A DNA stretch of 64,000 nt from Candidatus Hydrogenedentota bacterium. Its GTDB lineage: Bacteria > Hydrogenedentota > Hydrogenedentia > Hydrogenedentales > JAEUWI01. The translations under genes and the position numbers were made by a program. The notes under the pieces are model-generated. The model made no database searches and was not told the DNA's origin. It saw nothing but the letters and a program-made list of their open reading frames with translations. The stretch is taken from contig JAEUWI010000008.1 in NCBI GenBank assembly GCA_016791475.1, positions 112,529 through 176,528 of the forward strand. The letters are read 5' to 3'. Below are positions 32,094 through 41,994 of this stretch, piece after piece (the first letter of the stretch is position 1; every line of letters begins with the position of its first letter).

Positions 32094-34193
32094 TTAATTG
32101 CCCGACACCACTTTCAGCGTCACATTCTCCAGCTTATCCCCAAAGGCCTTAATTGCGCCGTGGGAACTGTGCACCGTGATCTGTCCACTGATGTCGTAGA
32201 ATCCGTTGTTGCTTTGATCTTCGTAAAACTGCACCGCCGGGCGCTGTGCCCAATCGTACACTTCGCAGTCTTCGAAATACACGCCGCCATTGCGCCCGAC
32301 GAGGCTGGGGCGGCGCGCGTAGATCAACACGGGCACGCGGGGCCCGCCATATTCTCGGAAGGCCGACACCCACGGATTCGCCCAGGTGCAGCGGATGAAG
32401 CGCACATCCACGCTGTTGGCGGATACGTCGTACACTTTGGCGCCTTCTTTGCCGGTGTTTTCCGTGGTGCAATCCACAAACTCAATGGTTCCTTGTGGCC
32501 CGTTGTCATTGCAGGTGCCCACGGACATGCCGGCCCAACCCCTTTGATCCATGTCCTTGAAATCGGCCAGGGTCATGCCCGGTTTGCCCATGCGGGACAC
32601 GCAATTTTCGAAGCGAATGCTCACCTTCTCGCTGGTGATGTCCATGGGGTTGAGATAGACGAGAATCTGGTGTCCGGCGTTGTTCTCAAAGGTGCAATTG
32701 CGCACCATACAGTTGACGAAGCGCTGGTCCGCGCTGTCGGGCTCGAAGTCGATGCCCGCTTCCGGAGGCGTTCCGCCGGTATTGGAGAAGGTGCTATTCT
32801 CGATCAGCAGATTCTGCGCGCTGATGATGCTGATGCCCTGGCGGTGATGATCATCGCAGACCACATTGCGAATGGTGATGTCCTCGCCCCAGCGCCGGTC
32901 GCCGCCGCCGTCCACGTAGATTCCGTCGCCCCCGGAGGACTCCACGCGCACGCCCTCAATCAGCACATTCTTGCAGCCCATGAGGCGGATGCCCATGCGC
33001 CATTCGGCCCTGGTGTAGGGCGGATTCTGGTAGTCCTTCTTCCACATGCGCAGGGTCGCGCCGTAGCCGCGGATGATTAGATTCTCGGCGTCATTGGCCG
33101 ACAGGAGGGAGTCGCCTCCCCCCTGAAACTCGCCCCGCTTCGCCAGCAGCAGCACCCCGGGCTCCAGAAAGAGCTCGAGGTCGCTGCGCAGCGTGAGGGG
33201 ACTGACAATCCAGGGTTTACCCACGAAGGGCACGATCACTTTTTTTGCCCCGGAATCGATCGCGCCCTGGATGGCCGCGGTCGAGTCCGGTTCATTAAAA
33301 CCCCACCAGCCGACGTTGGCTACCTCCTTCGCGCCATTGGCGACGGCGGCAACCCGCTCGGGGCTCGCGGCATTGCGCGATTGCTTGCCCACGTCCTCCA
33401 GTGGCAGCAGGTCCACCTTGCGCACGAAAAGTTCCGCGCCTTCCGATTGAATTTGAATCTGGCCGCTCTTCGGATTCGCATCGATGGAAGCGTTCACCCG
33501 AATGCCATTGAGGAAGGTGTCGATCTTCCCGCCGTCCACCGTCACTTCCAGCGTGTTCCATTCGCCCACGGGCTTTTCCACGTCATGCTCGCCGCGAAAG
33601 CCGAGGGTATCTGTCCAATCGGGCGAGCGTCCCCACCAGTTGATGCGTCCGCTGTTTACCGTGACCGGCTTGCCCTTTTCTTTGAAGACATGGCTGCTGC
33701 CCTGCTTCTCCTCCGCCACGTTGGCCGTCAGGTTGTAGGTGTCGGTGCCATCGCCCACGACAATAAAGTCGCCCGTGCCCCCCTCGATCAACTGCACCTC
33801 GATGGAGTGTTTCCAGATGCCGCTGTAACCGCCATCCTCGCCCACGGAGTGCACGAGCAGCCCGCTGTCCCGCGTGGCCTTCTCCCGATCCCCCCAGGTC
33901 TTCTGGCCCCACTTGAATTCCATGACGATCTTGTAGCGGTCGAAGGAATCGTGGCTGGTGATGCAGCCGTAGTCCTGCCCGGAGATGTGGATCATCCCGT
34001 CGTGCACCGTAAACACCTTGTTCGGATCGTTGTTCGCGCCGTGATCGCGCAGGTAGGTGTAGAAACCGGTCAGGTCCTTGCCGTTAAACAGGGCAATGGG
34101 TTCGGTCACCTGCCGGACCTCCGCCCGCGCCAGCGAGCCGGTCAGGGCCAGTCCAGCGAGCAGACCGGCCCGAAACATGGAAGTGCAATGCAT
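32094..34193 (-). CDS. secreted DUF1080 and right-handed beta-helix fusion protein
   Basis: A 699-residue exported protein with a signal peptide ending SLARA. Residues about 25-240 form a DUF1080 (3-keto-disaccharide hydrolase / LamG-like) domain: IALFNGKDLTGFYTYLRD, SGLLVHSVGEDGG, WNTLEVTVDGGKIDTFLNG. Residues about 270-690 form a pectate-lyase-type parallel beta-helix, with repeated coils such as NLLIENSTFSNTGG, NCTFENNAGHQILVYL and VKVESSGGDGIYVDGGG-like turns. Such proteins bind or cleave polysaccharides. It is upstream of the ceramidase-like gene on the same strand, and a nonamer hairpin follows the stop by 3 bp. Confidence 0.85.
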   Translation of the reverse strand: MHCTSMFRAGLLAGLALTGSLARAEVRQVTEPIALFNGKDLTGFYTYLRDHGANNDPNKVFTVHDGMIHISGQDYGCITSHDSFDRYKIVMEFKWGQKTWGDREKATRDSGLLVHSVGEDGGYSGIWKHSIEVQLIEGGTGDFIVVGDGTDTYNLTANVAEEKQGSSHVFKEKGKPVTVNSGRINWWGRSPDWTDTLGFRGEHDVEKPVGEWNTLEVTVDGGKIDTFLNGIRVNASIDANPKSGQIQIQSEGAELFVRKVDLLPLEDVGKQSRNAASPERVAAVANGAKEVANVGWWGFNEPDSTAAIQGAIDSGAKKVIVPFVGKPWIVSPLTLRSDLELFLEPGVLLLAKRGEFQGGGDSLLSANDAENLIIRGYGATLRMWKKDYQNPPYTRAEWRMGIRLMGCKNVLIEGVRVESSGGDGIYVDGGGDRRWGEDITIRNVVCDDHHRQGISIISAQNLLIENSTFSNTGGTPPEAGIDFEPDSADQRFVNCMVRNCTFENNAGHQILVYLNPMDITSEKVSIRFENCVSRMGKPGMTLADFKDMDQRGWAGMSVGTCNDNGPQGTIEFVDCTTENTGKEGAKVYDVSANSVDVRFIRCTWANPWVSAFREYGGPRVPVLIYARRPSLVGRNGGVYFEDCEVYDWAQRPAVQFYEDQSNNGFYDISGQITVHSSHGAIKAFGDKLENVTLKVVSGN

Positions 34194-34427
34194 AATCAAT
34201 GAATCCTCAGCGTTCGCGCCGCCCTCCGCAGGCGACAACAGCCCTTGATTATGCGGAGTTCCGGCCGGAGGGGCAAGTCTTTTCGGCAGGTGATGATTCT
34301 GAGAAATCGGCCGCCGCCTCCGGCCCCTGCCGGGAAGAAAAGTGACTTGGGTTGTGCTAAGATGGGCGACCCGTTAACCCCCCGGCGCCCCTCGGGCGAT
34401 GCTGCCATGTAACAAGGGAATAGACTT

Positions 34428-37400
34428 ATGACCAGAAGTACAGCGATTGCCGCCTTCGGCCTTGTGTTGCTCTCCGCCACCGCGCGGGCCGAGTCCCCCA
34501 CTGGACTTGAATCCATCACGGTGCCCGAGGGATTCACGGTGGAGCTCGCCGCCACACCGGGCCTCTCGTCCTATCCCATGTTCATGGAATTCGACGAAGC
34601 CGGCAACCTTTATACGGCGGAGTCCACCGGCAGCGACATGAAGGCCGCCGCGATGATCGCCAATCCGTCGTTCATGATCCTGCGCCTCTCGGATACGGAC
34701 AAGGACGGCGTGTACGATTCCAAGAGTGTCTTCGCCGACAAACTGACCTTTCCCATGGGCGTGCTCTGCCACCAGGGCTCGGTCTATGTATCCGCGCCGC
34801 CGGATCTGGTCCGCCTGAAAGACACCGATCAGGATGGCGTGGCCGACGAACGGGAAGTCATCCTCACCGGCTGGAACATGCGGAATTCGGCAAGCCTCCA
34901 CGGCCCCTTCCTCGGCCCCGACGGCTGGCTCTACCTGACCCACGGCCGCCATGGCTACGACATCACCACAAAAGAAGGCGAACGCCTCCAGGGCGAAGCT
35001 TCGCGCATCTGGCGTTGCCGCCCCGACGGTACCCAGCTTGAGCGCATGGCGGGCGGCGCTTTCGACAACCCCGTGGAAATCATCTTCACTCCCGCCGGCG
35101 AGACCATCGGCACCATGACCTACTTCCGCGACCCCGCTCAGGGTCAGCGCGACGCCCTCATGCACTGGGTGGAAGGTGGTGTTTTCCCCAAACCCGGCCC
35201 GAGCATGTCCGAGTTCGTCCGCACCGGCCCGCTGCTCCCCACCATGACCAAATTCGCCCGTATCGCGCCCGCGGGCCTCGTGCGCTTTGAAGGCGCCGTC
35301 TGGGGCGAGGAATACACCAACAATCTTTTCAGCGCCCAGTTCAACCCCCACCGCGTGCAGCGCCACAAGCTCTTCCGGGATGGCGCGACCTATCGCACCG
35401 AGGACAGCGACTTCCTCACCTCGTCGCATCCTGACTTTCACCCGACGGACGTGATGCAGGACGCCGACGGCAGCCTGCTCGTTTGCGATACCGGCGGCTG
35501 GTATGTGGACGCGTGTCCGGTATCCCGCATATCCAAGCCCGAGATTGTGGGCGGTATCTACCGCGTGCGCAAGGCGGACGCGACCCCGGTGGCCGACCCC
35601 TGGGGCCGTGACCTCGGGCTTGGCGCCCTGCCGGTCGAGGAGCTTGTTCACTATCTTGGCGATGAACGCCCCCAGGTGCGGTGCCAGGCCTTCAGTTTGC
35701 TCATCGCCCAGGGCGAGGGCGCTGTCGCGCCCCTGGCGGAACTGCTGAAGCTGGAGGTGGAAGACAAGAAGCGCGAGGCGGAAGTTGAAGCCCAGCGAAA
35801 GGCCTCCGGCGTTCCAATCGACGAGGAGGAGGAAGAGGAGCACGGCGGCCCCGAACGTCTCTACAAGCCCAATCCCGCGCTGAGCGGCGGCGACAACATC
35901 CGGCTTCAGGCGGTCTGGGCCATCGGCCAATTGGGCGGCGAGGACGCGGGTTACGCCATCCGCTTTGCACTGCGCGACGAGAATCCCGATATTCGCATCG
36001 CCGCGGCACGGATTTCCGGCCTCACGGGGGACCGCGACGCGGGCCCCGCATTGACCAATCTGCTTTTTGATCCGGAGCCCGCCGTGCGCCGCCAGGCCGC
36101 GTCCAGCCTCGGTTCGCTCCGCGCCATCGAGTCCGTCTTCCCCTTGTACATGGCGGCCGCCCATGCGGTCGATCCTTTCGAAACCCACGCAATCACGATG
36201 GCCGCAATCCAGATGCACATGGATAAAGTTGCGAAGAACCTGTTGAAGCACACCAATCCCAGGATTCAGTCCGCCGCGGCCATAAGTCTCGACCAGATGG
36301 GCAAAGAACTCATCGCGGTGGACGATGTGCTGCCCTTGCTCGCCTCGCGGGACGATTCCCTGCGCGAGACGGCGCTGTTCATCGCTTCCCGCCATTCCGA
36401 ATGGTCGGAGCGCCTGCTGGAGCAAATGACCGGCGTCCTCAGGAGCCCGTCCTTCGAGCCGGGGAGCGCAAGTGGGCTCCGGTCCATCCTGCTGACCTAC
36501 GCCACGTCCGGACCGGCCCAGGAGGCCATCGCCGGTCTTCTGAGCGACGCTGAAATCGATACGAGCCGCAAACTGTTCCTACTCGAAATCGTAGAGGCCG
36601 CCCCGCTGGACAAGTTGCCCGAGGCGTGGATTTCGGTGCTGGGCACGCTTATTGCCCAGGGCCCTGAAGAGCTTCGCTGGCCCGCTGTCGGTCTTGTGCA
36701 GAGCCGCAATCTGGCGGAACACGATGCGATTCTCGCGCAGCAGGCGGCGGACGCAGCCCTGCCCATCGGCTACCGACTCCACGCGCTCAGCACCATCGCC
36801 GGGCGCATGCCCGAGCTGGATCCCGCATCGGCGGAGTTAATCCTCGGTGTGCTGAAGGACCGGGAGGGCGACCCCGCGCTGCGCCAATCCGCCGGGCGCA
36901 TTCTCGCGGCGTCTCACCTCAGCGACGCCCAGCTTTTCACCATCGCCTCCGACATCCTGAGCGATGCCGACGTGCTTACCGTGCCAAACCTGCTGAAGGC
37001 GTTCAACGGCAAGCAGGATCCCGCCGTGGGTCAGGCGCTCGTGGCGAGCCTGGGCAGCCCCAGCTTCCCGGCCCACATGCGCACCCCCGCCATCCTGGAG
37101 CCGGTCCTCGCCGCCTTCCCTGAAGAGGTACGCGCCGCGGCTGAGCCGCTCCTGGCCCAGCAGAAGGCGGAAGAAGAGGCCCGCGTGGCCAAGCTTCTCG
37201 ATCTCGAGCCCCTGGCCATGTCGGGCGATGTGGGCCGGGGCCGCCGCGTTTTCTTCGGCGAGAAGGCCGCCTGCTACACCTGCCACGCCATTGGGGATGA
37301 AGGCGGTCACCTCGGTCCCGATCTGACGACTGTCGGCGTGGTCCGCACCTCCCACGATATCCTGGAGTCGGTGCTCTTCCCCAATGCGAGCCTGGTGCAG

Positions 37401-37670
37401 GACTATGAAACCTACACCGTAGAGACGGACTGGCAGACCTATGACGGCATCATCGCCCGTCAGGATAACGACGCCATCACGCTGAAAACGGGCGTGGGCG
37501 AGGAAGTGCGCATCAATCGCAGCGATATTACATCGATGACGCCGTCTCCGATCTCGAAAATGCCCGAGGGCCTGGATCTGGCCATCTCGCGGGAGGAGCT
37601 GATCGATCTGATTACCTTCCTGAAATCGCTGAACAACGACGACTGGCTCATACCGGTGGCGCGGAACTGA
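34428..37670 (+). CDS. PVC-type CxxCH heme protein with dehydrogenase-like propeller and HEAT repeats
   Basis: A 1080-residue exported protein (signal ending SATARA). Residues about 25-380 form the propeller annotated in this family as 'membrane-bound dehydrogenase' (PEGFTVELAATPGLSSYP, FDEAGNLYTAESTGS, GPFLGPDGWLYLTHGRHG). Residues about 400-880 are HEAT/armadillo repeats with a short acidic EEEEEEH linker. A C-terminal cytochrome-c domain has C-Y-T-C-H near residue 948, followed by LGPDLTTVG and the usual SREELIDLITFL end. It probably oxidises a sugar-derived substrate in the periplasm and passes electrons to heme; the substrate is unknown. A nonamer hairpin follows the stop by 6 bp. Confidence 0.9.
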   Translation: MTRSTAIAAFGLVLLSATARAESPTGLESITVPEGFTVELAATPGLSSYPMFMEFDEAGNLYTAESTGSDMKAAAMIANPSFMILRLSDTDKDGVYDSKSVFADKLTFPMGVLCHQGSVYVSAPPDLVRLKDTDQDGVADEREVILTGWNMRNSASLHGPFLGPDGWLYLTHGRHGYDITTKEGERLQGEASRIWRCRPDGTQLERMAGGAFDNPVEIIFTPAGETIGTMTYFRDPAQGQRDALMHWVEGGVFPKPGPSMSEFVRTGPLLPTMTKFARIAPAGLVRFEGAVWGEEYTNNLFSAQFNPHRVQRHKLFRDGATYRTEDSDFLTSSHPDFHPTDVMQDADGSLLVCDTGGWYVDACPVSRISKPEIVGGIYRVRKADATPVADPWGRDLGLGALPVEELVHYLGDERPQVRCQAFSLLIAQGEGAVAPLAELLKLEVEDKKREAEVEAQRKASGVPIDEEEEEEHGGPERLYKPNPALSGGDNIRLQAVWAIGQLGGEDAGYAIRFALRDENPDIRIAAARISGLTGDRDAGPALTNLLFDPEPAVRRQAASSLGSLRAIESVFPLYMAAAHAVDPFETHAITMAAIQMHMDKVAKNLLKHTNPRIQSAAAISLDQMGKELIAVDDVLPLLASRDDSLRETALFIASRHSEWSERLLEQMTGVLRSPSFEPGSASGLRSILLTYATSGPAQEAIAGLLSDAEIDTSRKLFLLEIVEAAPLDKLPEAWISVLGTLIAQGPEELRWPAVGLVQSRNLAEHDAILAQQAADAALPIGYRLHALSTIAGRMPELDPASAELILGVLKDREGDPALRQSAGRILAASHLSDAQLFTIASDILSDADVLTVPNLLKAFNGKQDPAVGQALVASLGSPSFPAHMRTPAILEPVLAAFPEEVRAAAEPLLAQQKAEEEARVAKLLDLEPLAMSGDVGRGRRVFFGEKAACYTCHAIGDEGGHLGPDLTTVGVVRTSHDILESVLFPNASLVQDYETYTVETDWQTYDGIIARQDNDAITLKTGVGEEVRINRSDITSMTPSPISKMPEGLDLAISREELIDLITFLKSLNNDDWLIPVARN

Positions 37671-37676
37671 GTGAAT

Positions 37677-37742
37677 GGGTCTTATGGGTCTTATGGGTCG
37701 TGTGGGTCGTATGTCGCCGGCCCCATACGACCCATGAACCCC
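37677..37742. repeat. nonamer palindromic repeat, locus 4
   Basis: Four left units, GGGTCTTAT twice, GGGTCGTGT and GGGTCGTAT, face two right units, ATACGACCC and ATGAACCCC, across a 12-nt centre. It fills almost the whole 73-bp gap between two convergent stop codons (37670 and 37744). Confidence 0.8.
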
Positions 37743-37743
37743 T

Positions 37744-38406
37744 TCAGCGCTTTCGCATCACCGCATACTGAAAAAGCCCCCAGCCGGGCTCGCCGCCGAG
37801 GTTGTCCACCCAGCGCACCAGCGCTTCGGGGCCGGCGGGAAAGGCGAGGCATTTGCGGTGCTCCACCAGCGTGAAGTCGTCCCCCGCGAGTGCGGCGAGA
37901 CCTCCGAAGGTCACAAATTGGTGGGGGCCTTCAGGTAACTTCAGTTTCAAGCGCTCCAGCAGATCGAGGAGTCGTTCGGCGTCGCCGTTGGGCGTGATGG
38001 CGAGAAACCGTCCGCCGGGAGACAGCACCCGCGCGGCCTCCGCCACGAGCATCGCGGGTTCGGGCGCGTGCTCCAGCACGTTCACGCAGAAGACGCCGTC
38101 GAACACACCATCGCGAAAGGGAAGCTGCTGGCCATTGGCCACGACCCGGGGCCGCTCAGGAGCGGCACGACGCGTCGCCAGCATGGGCAGGGAAAGGTCA
38201 CACGCGACTCCGAACGATGACGACAACACCTCCAACGAGGGACTCGACCCGGCGCCAATTTCGAGTACGCGGCGGCATCCGCCGAGGCTGCGGGCGATCA
38301 ATTGTTCATAATAGCGTTTGCAGGCGCGATTGGCCTTATCGTCGTAGGTTTTGGCCAACGTCGCGTAATGTGCGCGCACGTCTTCCGCGCGGTGCCCGGT
38401 CGTCAT
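37744..38406 (-). CDS. class I SAM-dependent methyltransferase
   Basis: A 220-residue Methyltransf_11-type enzyme. Motif I is VLEIGAGSSPSLEVL, post-I is VACDLSLPMLATRR, and motif IV is FDGVFCVNVLEHAPEPAML, then LSPGGRFLAITPNGD. Its ATG overlaps the stop codon of the upstream FAD protein by one base (TGATG), so it is translationally coupled and the third gene of a minus-strand operon with a polytopic membrane protein. The context suggests modification of a lipid or lipid-linked glycan; the acceptor is unknown. Confidence 0.87.
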   Translation of the reverse strand: MTTGHRAEDVRAHYATLAKTYDDKANRACKRYYEQLIARSLGGCRRVLEIGAGSSPSLEVLSSSFGVACDLSLPMLATRRAAPERPRVVANGQQLPFRDGVFDGVFCVNVLEHAPEPAMLVAEAARVLSPGGRFLAITPNGDAERLLDLLERLKLKLPEGPHQFVTFGGLAALAGDDFTLVEHRKCLAFPAGPEALVRWVDNLGGEPGWGLFQYAVMRKR

Positions 38407-39683
38407 CAAGCCTCGATGTGGAGTGCGCACTCGTTGGCCAGGCGAATATGTCCCGCCTGCGTGCGATCTTCGGGGTAAAGAAATGTGGAATCCAACAGGC
38501 GAAGCCCCTGGAGCGGCGACAGGTGGTCGGGAAGCAGATTCAAGAAGTTCGTGGGACAGACCGCCTGGGCAAAGGGCGTTCGGGCCACATGGCTGTCCAC
38601 GAGATCTTCATCGACCAGGGCGGGATTCATGAGCTTCAAGGCCGACCACGACTGCTCGACCACGGCCTCGTCCGGCATTACAAAGGTGGGGTGGCTGGTG
38701 GCCACGTAGTAGGGCACATAGACGATGCTGTGGTCGTGCTCCGGCATCGGATTCAAGTTGGTGTATTCGATAATCCCGTTGAAGGGGATTCGGGGATCGT
38801 GCACGTTGTACCAGAAATGGGGCGAAACCCGACGCCGCAGTTTGAAACAGGCGCAGACCACACCGATGTAGTCGATGCGCGATAGTTCGGCCGCATATTC
38901 TTCCCAGCCCGCGGGCAGCAGCTTCGCCAGCACCGAAAGGGGCACGGTGGAAACGACGCGATCACAGTCCACAGCCTCGTGACCGTCGAAGGAGAGGCCC
39001 GTGACTCGGCCCTCCTTCGCCAGGATCCGCTTCACCGGCTGGCCCGGGTGGATACGCACGCCGAGCTCGTTCAAGCGCGCGTGGAGCGTGTCCAGCAGCA
39101 GCTTCGTGCCGCCTTTCAGGTAGCCCAGCTTGCCCCGCGATTTCGCCACGCGGTGAACACGGTGCCAGATCCACGCCGCCGACACCTGATCGTGGAAGGC
39201 ACCGAATTTCATCTCCAGCAGGGGCTTCCAGATGACGTTGTAGGTATTTTCGCCCAGTTGTTCAATCAGCCAGGGTTTCGCGGCCACGGCATCGAGCGCG
39301 CGCCAGTCCTTGCGCTTGCGCGCATCCAGCGCGAAAAGTCCCAGGCGAATACGGTCGCGAAAGGAGATTCCGGGAAAGGTAATGAGATCAAGCGGCGTGC
39401 AGAAGCTGTAGGAGGTGCCGTTGTAGTAGAAGCCCGTGGTGGTCTCCTCAAAGCGCAACTGATCTGCAATTTCAAGCTCCTGGCAGAGCCGGAAATAGCC
39501 AATATCGGAGGTGCAGAGAAAGTGGTAGAAGTGCTCGATATCAAAGCCGCCGAAGTCGAAGGTGGCGATAAGCCCGCCGAGCTCGTTCTCGCGCTGATAG
39601 ATGTCCACCTCGTGGCCGGCCTTTGCCAGGGCCAGAGCCGTGCTCAAACCGGAAATCCCGGCGCCTATAATGCCTACGCGCAT
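38406..39683 (-). CDS. FAD-dependent amine oxidase / protoporphyrinogen oxidase-like protein
   Basis: A 425-residue flavoprotein. The N-terminal FAD Rossmann motif is VGIIGAGISGLSTALALAKAG, then the GG-motif ENELGGLIATFDFGGFDIEH. The C-terminal FAD-contact segment is LLDSTFLYPEDRTQAGHIR. Sequence features are those of the NAD(P)/FAD-dependent family related to UDP-galactopyranose mutase and protoporphyrinogen oxidase, often found in polyprenol-sugar and O-antigen clusters. It sits between a polytopic membrane protein (33 nt upstream) and a coupled methyltransferase, supporting a role in envelope glycolipid synthesis rather than heme synthesis. Substrate unknown. Confidence 0.85.
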   Translation of the reverse strand: MRVGIIGAGISGLSTALALAKAGHEVDIYQRENELGGLIATFDFGGFDIEHFYHFLCTSDIGYFRLCQELEIADQLRFEETTTGFYYNGTSYSFCTPLDLITFPGISFRDRIRLGLFALDARKRKDWRALDAVAAKPWLIEQLGENTYNVIWKPLLEMKFGAFHDQVSAAWIWHRVHRVAKSRGKLGYLKGGTKLLLDTLHARLNELGVRIHPGQPVKRILAKEGRVTGLSFDGHEAVDCDRVVSTVPLSVLAKLLPAGWEEYAAELSRIDYIGVVCACFKLRRRVSPHFWYNVHDPRIPFNGIIEYTNLNPMPEHDHSIVYVPYYVATSHPTFVMPDEAVVEQSWSALKLMNPALVDEDLVDSHVARTPFAQAVCPTNFLNLLPDHLSPLQGLRLLDSTFLYPEDRTQAGHIRLANECALHIEA

Positions 39684-39716
39684 GCGTTACGTCCTGCTTT
39701 CTGCGTCATTCCTCAT

Positions 39717-41663
39717 TCAACGGCCCACAGCATACAGCGCGTAGCTCTCGTCGGCAAGTATTTCGGTCAGTTGCAGCGGCAAATCGACCGGTGCCAGCAC
39801 AAGGGTAAATTCATAGCGTCTGGAAAGTTCAACCCACGTTGCCTGATCCCGTTCCCGCCACAGCCTTTGCCAGGGCGTGGTTGGCTCCTGGCGCATGCCG
39901 GGCTCGGGCAGGCGGAAGCTTATGCCGTAGATATCGCTATACATGGATTCAATCGAAGGACCAATCGCCGGTACGTAGCTAATAAGCGAAGGTGTCGCCA
40001 CATCCGCAAGCACGGGATAGTTGGTCGTGGCCTGTAGTAACAGACTATCCGGCGGCGCGAGAAGACAGACGTCACCCCGGGCGAAAAGCGCGGATTCCAT
40101 TCTCTCCTGAAGAGCGGAAGCGGGCAGTTGCTGGCGGTGGCCGGCCTGGTGAATCAGGATCAGGGCGCAGCCCGCCACGATCAGCGGGACGGGAATCCTG
40201 AACCTGCTGCGCCTCGCCGCCTGCTTCCAGATTGCCCATCGGCCGCTTCGATAGAATTTCGGGAATCCCGCAATGGACTCGAACTTCCGGTCCAGCGCGA
40301 AGGCGATGAAGATTCCCGCCACCACGCAGGCCGCACCAAAGCGGTGATACATGGCCAGGGGCATGATCGGTGCCGCCGCGAGGGCGATGGCCCTCCAGCG
40401 CGCCCCCTGGCCCACCGCGACGACCAGAACAGCGAAGAGCGACGCTCCGTACAGCAAGAAGGGAACGCACTCGCCGCCGGCCAGATAGCGGCGATGGAAA
40501 GTCTCCCCCACCACCCACGGCCACAGGGGCTGCAGCATGCCAATCGCCGCCGCACCGGCGAGCAGGCGCCAGCCCCGCGTCGGCCAGCGGGTAAGGATCA
40601 GGGCAACCATCAGGGAAAGCGCGATGGCGGGCACGTGGTTAATCATTCGGTACGGCATCCACGCGATCAGCAGAAAAGGAATATCGGGGCCAAGCACCGC
40701 ATGAACCGCCATGGTGCCCCATACGACCAGTCCAATGATGCTGGTGTAAAGCGCGAGGCCAAGCCCGGTGCGGCGCAGTCGATGCTCCCCTCCCCAGATT
40801 GCGAGTAGCCAGGCCAGCAGGATCGTCCCGGCGAGAATGACGTGGCCGTTGCCCGGCGGAAAGCGACGGTGGGGATCGTGTAGCGTGGTGTAACCCCGCC
40901 AGACTGCTTCCGTATCACCGCCCGCCGCAAAAGGACCGGACGCGGGCAGGGGAAGGGTGAACTGGCGATGAACCACCCAGAACAACGCGGTCAGGCAAAG
41001 ACCGAGAAGAAACACGCCCGCCCAGCGCACCGCACGAGGCGCGGCCGCCTTTTTACTCACCATCAGCGCATGCCCGCCGAAGAGGCCCACCGTCACCGCG
41101 AGCGGCGGCCACTGGCCCACGTGTATACAGGGAATAAGACCGAGCAGGAAGAAAGCCCTGCGAAATCGCCCGGCCACGAGCGCCGCGAGAGCCAGCAGCA
41201 CGACACCACCCCCGATGTGACCATTGGAGTAGATCTCCGGCCAGACCATGGTCGGGTAGCTGCCGTCAAACTCCAGCATTACCCCCTGCATCATGAGCAG
41301 AGCCGCGAGGAGGCCCGCCAGAACCGAGCGGGTCAGCGTGGCGGTCAGGGCGTAGACCGGAAGCACGCTCGCGAGCAGAAACAGTACATTCCGGAATCCG
41401 CAAACCAGCGCCGGACCCGCCCCCGCGTAAAGCATCCCTGCCGAAATATAAGTCTGGAGACTGAAGGCGTTGTGCACGTAGAGGGCCAGCGGATGCCCCT
41501 CGGGATACACCACCTGCCCCGTTAGAATCTGCGCATGCTCCCAGGTCTCGTCCCACCGAACGCCGCGCACCGCCACCGCGACGACGGTAAACAACACACA
41601 GGCCCCCGCACCGCGCCACACGGGATAAATATTAGATTGTAATGAAGTTGCTTTATCCAGCAC
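39717..41663 (-). CDS. polytopic membrane protein of unknown function (glycosyltransferase-like)
   Basis: A 648-residue membrane protein with about 12 transmembrane helices and a C-terminal ~130-residue periplasmic domain (FARGDVCLLAPPDSLLLQATT...). An early loop after helix 1 has WDETWEHAQILTGQVVYPEGHP, placed like the acidic loop of GT-C glycosyltransferases, so a polyprenyl-phosphate-dependent enzyme is plausible but unproven. The start is decided by the ribosome binding site: GGAAGGAAG lies shortly before GTG 41663, while the frame upstream is not preceded by one. It is the first gene of the operon with the FAD protein and a methyltransferase. Confidence 0.7.
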   Translation of the reverse strand: MLDKATSLQSNIYPVWRGAGACVLFTVVAVAVRGVRWDETWEHAQILTGQVVYPEGHPLALYVHNAFSLQTYISAGMLYAGAGPALVCGFRNVLFLLASVLPVYALTATLTRSVLAGLLAALLMMQGVMLEFDGSYPTMVWPEIYSNGHIGGGVVLLALAALVAGRFRRAFFLLGLIPCIHVGQWPPLAVTVGLFGGHALMVSKKAAAPRAVRWAGVFLLGLCLTALFWVVHRQFTLPLPASGPFAAGGDTEAVWRGYTTLHDPHRRFPPGNGHVILAGTILLAWLLAIWGGEHRLRRTGLGLALYTSIIGLVVWGTMAVHAVLGPDIPFLLIAWMPYRMINHVPAIALSLMVALILTRWPTRGWRLLAGAAAIGMLQPLWPWVVGETFHRRYLAGGECVPFLLYGASLFAVLVVAVGQGARWRAIALAAAPIMPLAMYHRFGAACVVAGIFIAFALDRKFESIAGFPKFYRSGRWAIWKQAARRSRFRIPVPLIVAGCALILIHQAGHRQQLPASALQERMESALFARGDVCLLAPPDSLLLQATTNYPVLADVATPSLISYVPAIGPSIESMYSDIYGISFRLPEPGMRQEPTTPWQRLWRERDQATWVELSRRYEFTLVLAPVDLPLQLTEILADESYALYAVGR

Positions 41664-41734
41664 GAGACTTCCTTCCAGTGCAGAGTATAAACATATCTGC
41701 AAGGAAAGTCGCGCGGCCCCAGGGGGACCGTCCT

Positions 41735-41946
41735 GCACGTAAGGGCACTCGATCCGCAAAAGTGCATTGCCGCGTGCGGGAATCCTACGCCCGAAAGCGG
41801 CACACCCCAACGTGCGGGACCGTCCCCCGATTTCTAAAGCGCGGGACGGTCCCGAACGCCAAGCAAGCTGCGGCGCGCTGATGTTCGCCCGGCTGATTCG
41901 CGATCAAGCCCCGTTGCTTGGGTGCCCTTGCGTTCAGGACCGTCCC
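41735..41946. repeat. intergenic GGACCGTCC palindromes (four copies)
   Basis: The near-palindrome GGACCGTCC or its complement GGACGGTCC occurs at about 41735, 41817-41827, 41842-41852 and 41937-41946, in the 331-bp gap between two minus-strand genes. The two central copies form an 11-bp inverted pair (GGGACCGTCCC / GGGACGGTCCC). No gene is seen in the gap. They may be operator sites or REP-like repeats. Confidence 0.6.
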
Positions 41947-41994
41947 GTTGCAACACCCTCTTTGCGCGCTTTGCGTTTCCAGCGGCGAAATCGC

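Noticed and set aside
34374..36425. 683-codon frame antisense to the CxxCH heme protein
   Set aside because: It has no signal, motif or ribosome binding site; its composition is typical of an antisense shadow in GC-rich DNA.
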